The translations under genes were made by a program, and so were the position numbers. From assembly GCA_025992895.1 (NCBI GenBank), contig DAJPGA010000001.1, forward strand, positions 1,506,501-1,570,500: a stretch of DNA of 64,000 bases, read 5' to 3'. This document shows positions 1 through 8,600 of this stretch, in pieces. The first letter of the stretch is position 1. Every line of letters begins with the position of its first letter. The stretch is from Veillonellaceae bacterium. Its GTDB lineage: Bacteria; Bacillota; Negativicutes; Veillonellales; Dialisteraceae. The notes beneath the pieces were generated by a model that was not told the DNA's origin, made no database searches, and was given only the letters and a program-made list of their open reading frames with translations.

Positions 1-118
1 TTTCAGGTAAATATTCCTGATCGATAGAAATAGTCAGGGGAACAACATGTACGTTTTCATGTTGTTCTAGATAACTTTCAGGAATGGCAGAGGTGCTGTC
101 TAACAAAAAATGTATCAT
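1..118 (-). CDS. DegV family protein, N-terminal part (runs off window)
   Basis: Only the first 39 codons are inside the window; the gene continues beyond base 1. The translation starts MIHFLLDSTSAIPESYL and goes on to VVPLTISID, which is the usual DegV opening (a TDSTSDLP-like fatty-acid-binding loop followed by a VVPL strand). DegV proteins are fatty-acid-binding subunits (FakB type) that present acyl chains to the kinase FakA. The start at 118 is an ATG with a GGAAGG-like ribosome site about 10 bases upstream. It lies 21 bases after the stop of the small gene upstream, so both are probably one transcript. Which fatty acid is bound cannot be told from this fragment. Confidence 0.8.
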   Translation of the reverse strand, partial: MIHFLLDSTSAIPESYLEQHENVHVVPLTISIDQEYLPE

Positions 119-139
119 ATGGCACGGTCCTTCCTATTA

Positions 140-526
140 CTATTTATTCTTATCTTTTTGGGCCTTCTTCTCTGCTCTTCTTTCCTCGAACTCCTTAAGA
201 AGCTGCTGATAATCATCATCATCGTAGCCATTCGTAGCCAGCATGTATTCGCTGATCTTTTTTCTCTGGAGAGCAACATTCATGGCAGACAGTTCAAAGG
301 GATCTAATGAAATCCTGGCAAGCATTTCGCCAGTAGAAGAATAGCCGACAATACCTTCTCCTAAAAGATCTACCAGTTTTTCTTTCTTTACTTCTTCACA
401 AAATGTATGGAAAAAGGTCTCAGCCTCCCGAATCATTCTTGCTTTGATGCGTTTATATTCTTCAGCTTTATCACTGGGTATTCTGAACCCATCTATCTCT
501 GTATATTTTTCTGGTAAATTGAACAT
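140..526 (-). CDS. Conserved-looking small hypothetical protein (128 aa)
   Basis: I do not recognise this family. The protein is soluble, without signal peptide or membrane segment. It has a predicted helical N-terminal half rich in Lys, Arg and Glu, a central stretch (about residues 58-90) with mixed hydrophobic residues, an Asp run (YDDDDY, near 101), and a very basic and acidic tail ending in repeated Lys. A good ribosome site (TAGGAGATACC then ATG) and a consensus-like promoter upstream show it is a real gene. It is followed 21 bases later by degV, with which it is likely co-transcribed. Function unknown. Confidence 0.7.
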   Translation of the reverse strand: MFNLPEKYTEIDGFRIPSDKAEEYKRIKARMIREAETFFHTFCEEVKKEKLVDLLGEGIVGYSSTGEMLARISLDPFELSAMNVALQRKKISEYMLATNGYDDDDYQQLLKEFEERRAEKKAQKDKNK

Positions 527-567
527 GGTATCTCCTAAATGAAATTATATTAAACTATCACAATTTA

Positions 568-596
568 AATATATCGCCCGAAACACTTTTGGTCAA
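568..596 (-). promoter_or_regulatory. Sigma-A-type promoter of the 128-aa gene and degV
   Basis: Reading the minus strand, a –35 box TTGACC (591-596) is followed after exactly 17 bases by a –10 box TATATT (568-573). It points at the small hypothetical gene starting at 526. Five of six –35 bases match the consensus. The rest of the 527-685 gap shows nothing else clear. Confidence 0.7.
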
Positions 597-685
597 GTTT
601 TTGTATGGATAAGCAATACTGTTCATTTTCGTAAGAATCTGAATTATCCGGTCCTGAAGCCTTACCATCCTGAAATGCCAGTCAA

Positions 686-3049
686 TTAAAAATAGACATC
701 TGTAGCACCGGCACCGCCATTTTTAGCATCTGCTTCATGAAATTCCTTGATGAAATTCAGTGTTCTTAAATGCTCATGTATACCTCTTCGCAAACTTCCG
801 GTCCCTTTTCCATGAATAATGTGAGCAAAAGATACTCCTGACATAAAGCAGTCATTCAGGAAGCGGTCCACTTCCGGAATTGCTTCACTGACCGTCTTTC
901 CTATTACATTCAGGGATGTGTGGACTGTATTAACAGAAGATGTCTGGTGCTGTTTCCGTATATGCCTGGCTGCTATACCGGCTTTGGGAGCATTGTTCCC
1001 TTGTGTGAGCGGTTCAAAGCAATGAGCCGCTGATACGCTGACCTTGTGCAGCCCGCATTGTACACTGATCTGGCTGCCTGAAATATTCTTTATTACGCCA
1101 TCACTATCGAGAGTATCTATAAAGACACGATGCCCAACCTTTAATGTCTTGGGGTCGATCGGCTCTCTCCTCTGATAATTCTTAGGCATTTTCAGCCCAT
1201 CTATTTTATTCCTTGCTGAAGAAGCGATACTATTAACGTTTCCTCTCTCGATTTCTGCAGCATTCTTTTTCAGATCTTTAATAATGATTTCAGACTGAAT
1301 CCTGAGATTACGTTTAATGTTCTCGGATTCTTCCCTTGTTTTAGCCAAAATGCTTTCACGTTTGGCATTAAATTTATCGCTTTCCTCCAAGAGCTTGTCT
1401 TTCAAACTCCCGATTTCTTTCATTTGGCTCTGAAGATCGGTACGCTCTTTTGATAATTCCCGACTTTGGGCATTGAGCTTGGCCATTACTTCTTCCATGT
1501 TATTTAAAGGTGACGTTTTCTTTAAATCTTCCGCTCTTTCTATAATCCCATCAGGAATCCCCAGTCTTTTGCAGATATTGAAGGCATTACTGCTCCCTGC
1601 CATCCCTATTACCAGATGGTAGGTAGGCACAAGAGTGATTTCGTCGAACTCAACAAAAGCATTTTCCAATCCCTCTGTCTCATATGCCAATTTTTTCATT
1701 TCATTAAAATGAGATGTAATAAGAGACGATACATTCCTGTCATTTAAGTATTCAGTAATCGACTGTGCCAAAGATGCGCCTTCAATCGGATCAGTCCCGG
1801 ATCCCAGTTCGTCCAAAAGAACTAAATCATCCGAATTGACATTCTTCAAAATATCTGAAAGCTGCGTTACATAACTTGAAAAAGTTGATAAGTTATACTG
1901 AATGCTCTGATCATCACCTATGATGGCATAAATATGCTTGTATACGGGAAGTGTTGAACCTTCATCAGCCGGAATGAAAAGACCGCATTGATTCATGACG
2001 GAAAGCAGTCCGGCAGTTTTCATAGCGATAGTTTTGCCGCCGGCATTGGATCCGGTAATGATAAGTATGTTGAAATCCCTTCCAAGCGTCAGAGAAACCG
2101 GTACAACTGACTTTTCAGGAATCAAGGGATGACGTGCATTCTTTAGGTTCAGTATTCCCTTTGGCGAATATACTGCCCTTACGCCCTTCATATTCAATGC
2201 AAGTTTAGCTCGTGTCAGGATAAATTCCAGTTCAGAAACAACTTTGAAATCCTTGCTGATAACATTCACATTCTTCTTTACATTATCGGTCAGGTTCTTC
2301 AGGATTATCTGAATTTCCTGAGCCTCTTCCACAGAAAGTTCTGCAAGGTCATTGTTTAACTGGATCGATTCCATCGGTTCCATGAAAAGAGTTTGTCCCG
2401 TTGAAGATCTGTCATGAACAATCCCCTTAAATTTATACCGGTATTCTTCCTTTACCGGGACGACATATCGTCCGTCTCTTTGTGTAATAATGGAATCCTG
2501 GAAGTAAGTGGAATAATCTTTATTCACAAGAATCTGCTGAAAGAAATGCCGGATTCTCGACTTGATACGATCCTTTTGGGAACGTATCTGGGACAGCCTT
2601 GGAGATGCCGAATCCTTCACTTCCCCATGCTCATCAAACACCCTTCCAATCCGGTCAGTAAGACGATCCAAAGGCTCAATGAGCCGTGAGATTTCCTCTA
2701 ATACCGGATACCTCAAATGTCTTTCCCCTGCGAAGTACAAATTCATGCTCTTATACGTCAGAAGGGATGAATTCAAATCAATGAATTCATTAGAACGCAG
2801 GATAACATCTTTTTGTGCTTTCTCTATGATTTTCCTGATATCATGTGTTTCTCCCAAAGGAGAAGACACTTCTCTTTGAAGCAGTATGACTGCTTCCTCC
2901 GTTTCTGTAAGCTTTTGATCGATAATTTCCGGCATTGATGACGGCGTTAATTCGGATGCCATTATTTTAGCCATGGTTGATGGGGCTAGTTCTACTAACT
3001 TGCTGCGTATCTGATCAAAATCTAAGATGTCTAATACATCCTGCTCCAA
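686..3049 (-). CDS. mutS2: MutS2 family ATPase with C-terminal Smr domain
   Basis: MutS2 is a MutS-like ATPase without the mismatch-recognition domain. In Firmicutes it acts on stalled ribosomes or as an anti-recombination nuclease. The protein has the core coiled-coil region, a Walker A motif GSNAGGKT near residue 335, the Walker B/DELGSGTDP motif near 415, a long charged coiled coil (about 500-610) and a C-terminal Smr nuclease domain with the HGKGTGSLR motif. I chose a TTG start at 3049: it has an AAAGGAG ribosome site nine bases upstream, sits right after the TAA stop of the U32 gene (3051), and yields the usual N-terminus LEQDVLDILDFDQI. A longer reading from an ATG at 3079 overlaps that gene and lacks a ribosome site. 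Length (787 aa) is normal. Confidence 0.92.
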   Translation of the reverse strand: MEQDVLDILDFDQIRSKLVELAPSTMAKIMASELTPSSMPEIIDQKLTETEEAVILLQREVSSPLGETHDIRKIIEKAQKDVILRSNEFIDLNSSLLTYKSMNLYFAGERHLRYPVLEEISRLIEPLDRLTDRIGRVFDEHGEVKDSASPRLSQIRSQKDRIKSRIRHFFQQILVNKDYSTYFQDSIITQRDGRYVVPVKEEYRYKFKGIVHDRSSTGQTLFMEPMESIQLNNDLAELSVEEAQEIQIILKNLTDNVKKNVNVISKDFKVVSELEFILTRAKLALNMKGVRAVYSPKGILNLKNARHPLIPEKSVVPVSLTLGRDFNILIITGSNAGGKTIAMKTAGLLSVMNQCGLFIPADEGSTLPVYKHIYAIIGDDQSIQYNLSTFSSYVTQLSDILKNVNSDDLVLLDELGSGTDPIEGASLAQSITEYLNDRNVSSLITSHFNEMKKLAYETEGLENAFVEFDEITLVPTYHLVIGMAGSSNAFNICKRLGIPDGIIERAEDLKKTSPLNNMEEVMAKLNAQSRELSKERTDLQSQMKEIGSLKDKLLEESDKFNAKRESILAKTREESENIKRNLRIQSEIIIKDLKKNAAEIERGNVNSIASSARNKIDGLKMPKNYQRREPIDPKTLKVGHRVFIDTLDSDGVIKNISGSQISVQCGLHKVSVSAAHCFEPLTQGNNAPKAGIAARHIRKQHQTSSVNTVHTSLNVIGKTVSEAIPEVDRFLNDCFMSGVSFAHIIHGKGTGSLRRGIHEHLRTLNFIKEFHEADAKNGGAGATDVYF

Positions 3050-3050
3050 T

Positions 3051-5492
3051 TTACAACACTCCTTTGAAAAAGTGACCACGGCTTATCTTACGGCTGTTTC
3101 CTCTCTCTGAAGGATCTGGCGGCATTTTATTGCCATTCAGTATTTGCACATAATCACTGCACACATCGCTTACAGATTCATCAATGCCCCTGAAATCCAG
3201 ACATAATGCGTTAATTCCGCTCTCTGCAAGCTGTGAAATATACGGTCTCATATCCAAAATGCTTGAATTCTGGATATGCATATGGCACCATTCATCAGTT
3301 CTTACGGGGAACAGTCTTCCCGTATCGTCCTTAAGGAAATAGCGTTTCTGCTGGCAATATCCCGGACAGTGGGATTTATCGATATCTCCGCAAACTGAGT
3401 TGATCACACAATATTCTGACACCATTAATTCTGTGCGTCCATACGCATAGACAGCTAAAGGTATCCTGCTGTCCTTTCTGATCCCTCTGATCTGGGGTAT
3501 CGTCAGTTCCTGGGACAGCAATACGCCGCTGAATCCCCATCGGGTCAATGTATCTGCTGCTTCGCTGTTAAATATATTCAATGAAGATCCGGCATACACT
3601 GGTATCCCTTCATGTAAATCCTTAAGCCATTCAAGTGCTCCTAAGAATTCAACCAGAATTCCATCCGGTTTTACATTTTCCAATATTTTTAAAAATCTCC
3701 GGGAAGCCTGCTTTTCGTATTTATCTCTGACAACTCTCGGTGTAGCAAAAATAATCTCAGCATCATTATTTTTGCAGAATTCGGCAGCTTTTATATAATC
3801 ATCCATCTTCACTGGTACATGATCAAAGGAATCGCCGCCGAAAATAAAACCTTTTATTCCCTGTGAAACAGCTTCCTTTATATGTCTCAGGGAATTCGTT
3901 CTTACCCAGATCCGGGCATCCTTCTTTTCATCCAGAGTTTGTGAAATATTCATACCGGTCCAGTGTCCTTCACCAGTCTTTATATTTTCTTCATGCCTTT
4001 TTACCCTGATATCCTGCAATTCAAGAATTGCATCCTGTCTCAAATGGTTTAAAACACTTTTAGGCAGCAGACATCCCTCATTGCTGACTTCCAAGTCGTT
4101 TAATTCGAACACAGTATTGCCAAGCCTGGATAACTGCTCCCGGACGATGCTGTCCTGTGTAGCTCCATGCATTGCGGTTTGAGCAATATAAGAAGACGTA
4201 ATTCGGGCAACATTGCCGTCCTGATCACGAATGCTTAATTCCACATTTCTGTCCGGCACGGCAGACAAAGAAGCATCTATTAATACTTTTTGATCCATAT
4301 CCTTTAATGTGTAGGAATTCTTTTCCGAATCAAGAATCCAAAAAACCTGCCCCTTTGCCATAGGTCTTATTTTTGTTTTGACCTGATAGATCCCTCGGCC
4401 TTTCCTGTATACATTTTCCATCGGAACAAATTCAATTGTTCTTTTATTTGAAATAAATGTAACGCCGGTAGCAGATTGTCTTCTTACATCAGCTGCAGAT
4501 ACAAACTCAAATTCATCATGACGGATATTCCTTACGAATCCGGCTTCAATGCCCCGGTTTCCCGGTGCAAATTCCGTTGCCATGTCAGCACTGATATCAT
4601 CATCCAGGTAACCAGTCGTATATCCGCGGTTAAACTCAGATTTAAGCCGGATGACTTCCGTGCCTTGATCTTTAAATACAGCGCCCTCCTCAGCCGCATC
4701 AATTGCTTTCCTGTAGGCAGAGACCGTGTTATACACATACTCCGGACTTTTCATGCGTCCTTCAATCTTTAAAGACTTAACCCCTGCATTCAGCAGCTGG
4801 GGAACAGAATCAAGACCGATCAAATCTTTGAGGCTCAATATATACCTGATATACCTGCCCTTTTCCTTATTGATAGTCTGTCCGGAAATATCAACAAGTT
4901 CATAAGGTTTTCTGCACGGCTGGGCACATGCTCCCCTGTTTCCGCTTCGTCCGCCGCTAAAGCTGCTCATCAGGCACTGCCCGGAATAGCAGACGCAGAG
5001 CGCGCCATGAATAAACACTTCAATCTCGACACTGCAGGAAGAAACAATATTCCTGATTTCCGTAAGTGACAATTCACGTGATAAAACAACGCGCTTGAAG
5101 CCTAAAGATTCAAGAACCTTGACACCGGCCAAATTGGAAACCGTCATCTGTGTGCTGGCATGAAGCGGAATATTAGGCGCCAGCTCTTTTATAAGATCAA
5201 TACAGCCGAGATCCTGTATTAACAAGCCATCAATATTAATGGAGCTCAGGAATACCAGATATTCTTTCAATGACTCCATTTCAATATCACCGATCAGTGT
5301 ATTCAGAGTGACATAGACGGCCACTCCTCTGGTATGAGCCAGACGAACGGCATCCTGCATTTCTTCAGGAGAGAAATTACCTGCAAATTTACGCGCACTA
5401 AAACTCTTTCCTCCAAGATAAACCGCATCAGCGCCTCCATCCAAGGCAGCTATTAAATGTTCTGGTGAGCCAGCAGGTGCTAATAATTCCAT
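3051..5492 (-). CDS. U32 family peptidase / RlhA-like protein with DUF3656
   Basis: An 813-residue member of the peptidase U32 family. The start (MELLAPAGSPEHLIAAL) and the signature EVFIHGALCVCYSGQCLMS, followed by a CxxPCR segment near 190-200, are typical and place conserved cysteines that can bind an iron-sulfur cluster. The second half carries a DUF3656-like middle region and a repeated barrel-like segment with further cysteines (near 705-725: CVINSVCGDIDKSHCPGYC). The E. coli relative RlhA hydroxylates C2501 of 23S rRNA; other U32 members modify tRNA or ubiquinone precursors, so the exact substrate is uncertain. It is translationally linked to mutS2, whose TTG start follows its stop by one base. 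Confidence 0.85.
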   Translation of the reverse strand: MELLAPAGSPEHLIAALDGGADAVYLGGKSFSARKFAGNFSPEEMQDAVRLAHTRGVAVYVTLNTLIGDIEMESLKEYLVFLSSINIDGLLIQDLGCIDLIKELAPNIPLHASTQMTVSNLAGVKVLESLGFKRVVLSRELSLTEIRNIVSSCSVEIEVFIHGALCVCYSGQCLMSSFSGGRSGNRGACAQPCRKPYELVDISGQTINKEKGRYIRYILSLKDLIGLDSVPQLLNAGVKSLKIEGRMKSPEYVYNTVSAYRKAIDAAEEGAVFKDQGTEVIRLKSEFNRGYTTGYLDDDISADMATEFAPGNRGIEAGFVRNIRHDEFEFVSAADVRRQSATGVTFISNKRTIEFVPMENVYRKGRGIYQVKTKIRPMAKGQVFWILDSEKNSYTLKDMDQKVLIDASLSAVPDRNVELSIRDQDGNVARITSSYIAQTAMHGATQDSIVREQLSRLGNTVFELNDLEVSNEGCLLPKSVLNHLRQDAILELQDIRVKRHEENIKTGEGHWTGMNISQTLDEKKDARIWVRTNSLRHIKEAVSQGIKGFIFGGDSFDHVPVKMDDYIKAAEFCKNNDAEIIFATPRVVRDKYEKQASRRFLKILENVKPDGILVEFLGALEWLKDLHEGIPVYAGSSLNIFNSEAADTLTRWGFSGVLLSQELTIPQIRGIRKDSRIPLAVYAYGRTELMVSEYCVINSVCGDIDKSHCPGYCQQKRYFLKDDTGRLFPVRTDEWCHMHIQNSSILDMRPYISQLAESGINALCLDFRGIDESVSDVCSDYVQILNGNKMPPDPSERGNSRKISRGHFFKGVL

Positions 5493-5627
5493 GATTATCC
5501 TAATTCCTCCATAAAGCTGAGTACTAAGCAGAAACTGTACTCAAAATTGTAATCCGGCATTTAAATTCATTCCATATTAATGGGCAATAGATAATATTCA
5601 ATCTCAGATACGATTATAAAATAGTAA

Positions 5628-5659
5628 GAGGAGATATTCAATAATATGAATATCTCCTC
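5628..5659 (-). terminator. Hairpin terminator after the adenosyltransferase gene
   Basis: A perfect 13-bp inverted repeat (5628-5640 with 5647-5659, six-base loop) begins 25 bases after the stop of the PduO-type gene. On the minus strand it is followed by TTACTATTTTAT, a weak U-rich tail. It likely ends the htpX/ndk/adenosyltransferase transcript before the U32–mutS2 unit. Confidence 0.65.
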
Positions 5660-5684
5660 CACACAAAATCAATTCTATTTAAGA

Positions 5685-6188
5685 TTACTTTACTTCAGAT
5701 TCGTATCTTCCCAAAGTAAAGCAAAGATCTGAAAGTCGATTAAGATAACGTATGTCCACTTCATTTACAGGTTCTGATTCATTAAGTCTCCACATTGCTC
5801 TTTCAGCTCGTCTGACAACACTTCTTGCTGCGTTCAGGAAACTTTCACTCTTTGTTTCACCTGGAACGAGGAAATGATCCAACGGCTGTAATGATTCTGT
5901 GTAACTATCAATCAGACGTTCCAACTCAGTTACGTCCTCTGGCTTGATATTAGGTTCATTACCTACACTGGCAACATCAGCCATGAGCATCCAAAGATCT
6001 TTTTGCAGCTTATAAATTGTAGATTTTACATTTTCATGAACTGCAAAAGCCCTTGCCTGCCCAAGAACGGAGTCTGCCTCATCTACCGAGCCATAGGCTT
6101 CAACGCGTAAACTATCTTTAGAAACACGCTCTCCGGTATAAAGACTTGTTTTACCTCTATCTCCTGTACGCGTGTATACTTTCGACAT
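5685..6188 (-). CDS. PduO-type ATP:cob(I)alamin adenosyltransferase
   Basis: Transfers the adenosyl group of ATP to reduced cobalamin, giving coenzyme B12. The N-terminal TRTGDRGKTSLYTGE motif, the VDEADSVLG segment near residue 37, and the RRAERAMW / YLNRLSDLCF helices of the C-terminal half identify the PduO/MMAB fold, which is unrelated to CobO. Length (167 aa) is near that of single-domain members. It lies ten bases downstream of ndk and shares its transcript. A CobO-type enzyme is encoded elsewhere in this window (33465), so two non-homologous enzymes for the same chemistry are present; PduO types usually serve B12-dependent enzymes directly. Confidence 0.93.
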   Translation of the reverse strand: MSKVYTRTGDRGKTSLYTGERVSKDSLRVEAYGSVDEADSVLGQARAFAVHENVKSTIYKLQKDLWMLMADVASVGNEPNIKPEDVTELERLIDSYTESLQPLDHFLVPGETKSESFLNAARSVVRRAERAMWRLNESEPVNEVDIRYLNRLSDLCFTLGRYESEVK

Positions 6189-6197
6189 AAGATCACC

Positions 6198-6617
6198 TTA
6201 TTTCTTTAATTCAGGGAACCAAAGACCGATTTCTCTTTCTGCTGTTTCTGGAGCATCAGATGCATGAACGACGTTTTCATCAATAGAAGTTGCGAAATCA
6301 CCACGGATGGAGCCTGGTACAGCTTTCAGCGGATCGGTAGCGCCGTTGATCTGGCGGACAGCAGCAACTGCGTTTTCACCTTTGATAACCATAGCGAGTA
6401 CAGGACCAGAAGTGATGAAAGCGATAAGATCCTTGAAGAATCCTTTTCCTTCATGTTCTGCATAATGTTTCTTTGCCAATTCTTCCGGAACCTGAATCAT
6501 TTTAATAGCTTCAACTTCCAGGCCTTTTCTTTCAAAACGGGAGATGACTTCACCACAAATATGTTTTTTAACACCATCCGGTTTTACAAGAACAAGAGTT
6601 TTTTCAATAGCTGACAT
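6198..6617 (-). CDS. ndk: Nucleoside diphosphate kinase
   Basis: Balances nucleoside triphosphate pools by moving phosphate from ATP to NDPs through a phosphohistidine. The protein (139 aa, normal length) has the KTLVLVKPDG N-terminus, the PGSIRGDF loop, and the active-site motif ENVVHASD with the catalytic histidine near residue 118. A strong AAGGAGG ribosome site precedes the ATG. It sits between htpX and the cobalamin adenosyltransferase on the same strand, with short spacers. Confidence 0.97.
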   Translation of the reverse strand: MSAIEKTLVLVKPDGVKKHICGEVISRFERKGLEVEAIKMIQVPEELAKKHYAEHEGKGFFKDLIAFITSGPVLAMVIKGENAVAAVRQINGATDPLKAVPGSIRGDFATSIDENVVHASDAPETAEREIGLWFPELKK

Positions 6618-6643
6618 AAAACGCCTCCTTAAAAATAATTGTC

Positions 6644-7498
6644 TTAATGCATTCTTGCTGCGATTTCACGCAGTCTTTTCACACGATCCGCCGTAGACGG
6701 ATGCGTAGAAAATAAATTTTCAATACCACCAACCGCAGAAAGAGGGTTAATGATAAACAAGCCACTAGTAGCCGGCTTAGCACCGGGCATAACTACATGA
6801 TGGGCATAATTATCCAGTTTTTCGAGAGCACTGGCAAGTGCAAGCGGCTTTCCTGAAATTTCAGCGCCTGATGCATCAGCCATATATTCTCTGGAACGGG
6901 AAAGTGCGAACTGAATCAGCGTTGCTGCCAATGGAGCAAGCACTATTGTAACAATTAATGCTACAGGATTCATACGTTCGCCATTCTCATCACGCCCGCC
7001 AAAAATTGCGAACCACTGTGCCATCTGTGCAATATAGCCTATTGCCGAAGCAATAGATGCTGCTAGAGTCATTATAAGTGTATCATGATGTCGAATGTGT
7101 GACAACTCATGACTTATTACTCCGGCCAATTCATCTTTATTTAATCTGGAAAGAAGTCCTTCTGTTATTGCTACTGCTGCATGATTTACATTACGGCCAG
7201 TTGCAAAAGCATTGGGGACATCTGTAGGAATTACATAAAGTTTCGGCATAGGTATCTTTGCATTCTGGCAAAGCTTTCCAACCAGATCGTACAATTCAGG
7301 AACATCCTGAGGTGATACATACTTGGCATCATACTGTGCCAAAGCAATTTTATCACAGTTCCAGTAAGTAATAAAATTAATGCCAAAAGATACCAGAAGC
7401 ATTGTAAATGCTCCCGATCTGCCGCCAAAGGCACCGCCAATTGCCATTAGGATTACGCTGAGCAGTGTCAGCAGAATAACTGATTTGACTCTGTTCAA
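6644..7498 (-). CDS. htpX: Membrane zinc metalloprotease HtpX
   Basis: An M48-family protease that degrades misfolded membrane proteins. Two N-terminal hydrophobic segments (about 5-22 and 28-47) precede the zinc site HELSHIRHHD near residue 129. Two more hydrophobic stretches follow (about 143-165 and 180-200), with the third metal-binding glutamate in the SREYMADA motif. The predicted start is TTG at 7498, supported by a GAGG site eight bases upstream; no better ATG is near. The gene follows tRNA-Pro by 50 bases with no terminator between, so the tRNA promoter may also transcribe it. Confidence 0.93.
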   Translation of the reverse strand: MNRVKSVILLTLLSVILMAIGGAFGGRSGAFTMLLVSFGINFITYWNCDKIALAQYDAKYVSPQDVPELYDLVGKLCQNAKIPMPKLYVIPTDVPNAFATGRNVNHAAVAITEGLLSRLNKDELAGVISHELSHIRHHDTLIMTLAASIASAIGYIAQMAQWFAIFGGRDENGERMNPVALIVTIVLAPLAATLIQFALSRSREYMADASGAEISGKPLALASALEKLDNYAHHVVMPGAKPATSGLFIINPLSAVGGIENLFSTHPSTADRVKRLREIAARMH

Positions 7499-7548
7499 AT
7501 GAAAGACCTCTATTCATTGAAAATAATAAATATGATAAGGTAGAAAAA

Positions 7549-7625
7549 TGGTCGGAACGACATGATTCGAACATGCGACCTCTACCACCCCAAGGTAGCG
7601 CTCTACCAAACTGAGCTACGTCCCG
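7549..7625 (-). tRNA. tRNA-Pro (anticodon TGG)
   Basis: A 77-base cloverleaf on the minus strand. The acceptor CGGGACG pairs with CGTTCCG (one G·U), the D-arm reads AGCTCAGTTTGGTAGAGCG, and the anticodon stem CTACC/GGTAG encloses the loop TTGGGGT, giving anticodon TGG. The T-arm contains GTTCGAATC, and CCA is encoded at the 3' end. Confidence 0.96.
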
Positions 7626-7643
7626 ACAGATACTACAAGTACT

Positions 7644-7672
7644 AGAATACACAGAATCTGCGTTTTTGTCAA
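7644..7672 (-). promoter_or_regulatory. Promoter of tRNA-Pro (and possibly htpX)
   Basis: Minus strand: –35 TTGACA (7667-7672, perfect), spacer of 17, –10 TATTCT (7644-7649), ending 18 bases before the tRNA. The –35 box ends just before the stop codon of thrB. Confidence 0.8.
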
Positions 7673-7673
7673 G

Positions 7674-8600
7674 TCAGACCGCACTGATCCCGGACTGGTC
7701 AAAGTCAAGCACGATATATGAAGATGTTATTCCATGATGCTTGAAAGCACTCACCATGCTTTCACCAACAAGATGTGCTTTATCCGATGGCGAAAATGCA
7801 ATAATGGTAGGGCCGGATCCGCTTATCGTCGCTCCATAAGCACCAGCTTTTACACTGCTTCTTATGACTTCTTCCGAACCTGGTATAAGACCTAAACGGT
7901 AAGGAACATGGACATGATCGTCAAGACCAAATTTAAGATATTCCGGCTTGTTATACATAAAGGCTGCCATTAAAAAAGATACGGCACCTATGTTATGGAC
8001 AACATCGCTTCTGACATAAGATGCAGGCAAAACCGCACGAGCTTTTTCTGTATGCAGCTCAAAGTCAGGTATAGCGACGACTGCCTTCCATTGAGAGGGA
8101 ATATCAATACGCTCAGCTACAACATTTCCATTCTCTATAAGAGCCATGCAGAATCCGCCTAAAATGGCAGGAGCTGCATTATCGGGGTGGCCTTCCATTT
8201 CAGCCGTTATATCAAGAAGTTCTTTCCTGTTGAAAGGTTCCCCCATCAGCAGATTCGCAAGGAAAACCCCGGAGGCAAGTGCTGCTGAACTGCTTCCCAA
8301 TCCCCTTGCAAAAGGAATTCTGTTAATCAGGTACATACTGCCGCCAGGAAGGGTGCGTCCTGCTTTGGAAGCGGTAACATCCATGGCCTTAATAATCATA
8401 TTATCCAGGCCTGCAGTAATCTGATCGACGCCTTCACCTTCTGCATCGATCACCGTATCTGCAAGCTTGACATTCTCATCAGGTACGAACTGTACCACAT
8501 TATAAAGTCCCAGAGACATTCCCAGTGTATCAAATCCGCTCCCTATATTCGCTGTTGTTGCAGGGACGCGGACTATATATGTTTTACCTTTTGCCATCAT
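7674..8600 (-). CDS. thrB: Homoserine kinase
   Basis: Phosphorylates L-homoserine in threonine synthesis. A GHMP-family kinase of 308 aa (usual size) with the N-terminal RVPATTANIGSGFDTLG motif, the ATP-binding loop PFARGLGSSSAALASG near residue 92, and the C-terminal GATISGSGPTIIAF motif near 255. The start overlaps the end of hom by 17 bases, so the two are translationally coupled. Threonine synthase itself is not in the window. Confidence 0.96.
   Translation of the reverse strand: MMAKGKTYIVRVPATTANIGSGFDTLGMSLGLYNVVQFVPDENVKLADTVIDAEGEGVDQITAGLDNMIIKAMDVTASKAGRTLPGGSMYLINRIPFARGLGSSSAALASGVFLANLLMGEPFNRKELLDITAEMEGHPDNAAPAILGGFCMALIENGNVVAERIDIPSQWKAVVAIPDFELHTEKARAVLPASYVRSDVVHNIGAVSFLMAAFMYNKPEYLKFGLDDHVHVPYRLGLIPGSEEVIRSSVKAGAYGATISGSGPTIIAFSPSDKAHLVGESMVSAFKHHGITSSYIVLDFDQSGISAV

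Noticed and set aside
7231..7652. Open frames crossing tRNA-Pro and htpX
   Set aside because: They are out-of-frame readings over a tRNA and a real gene.
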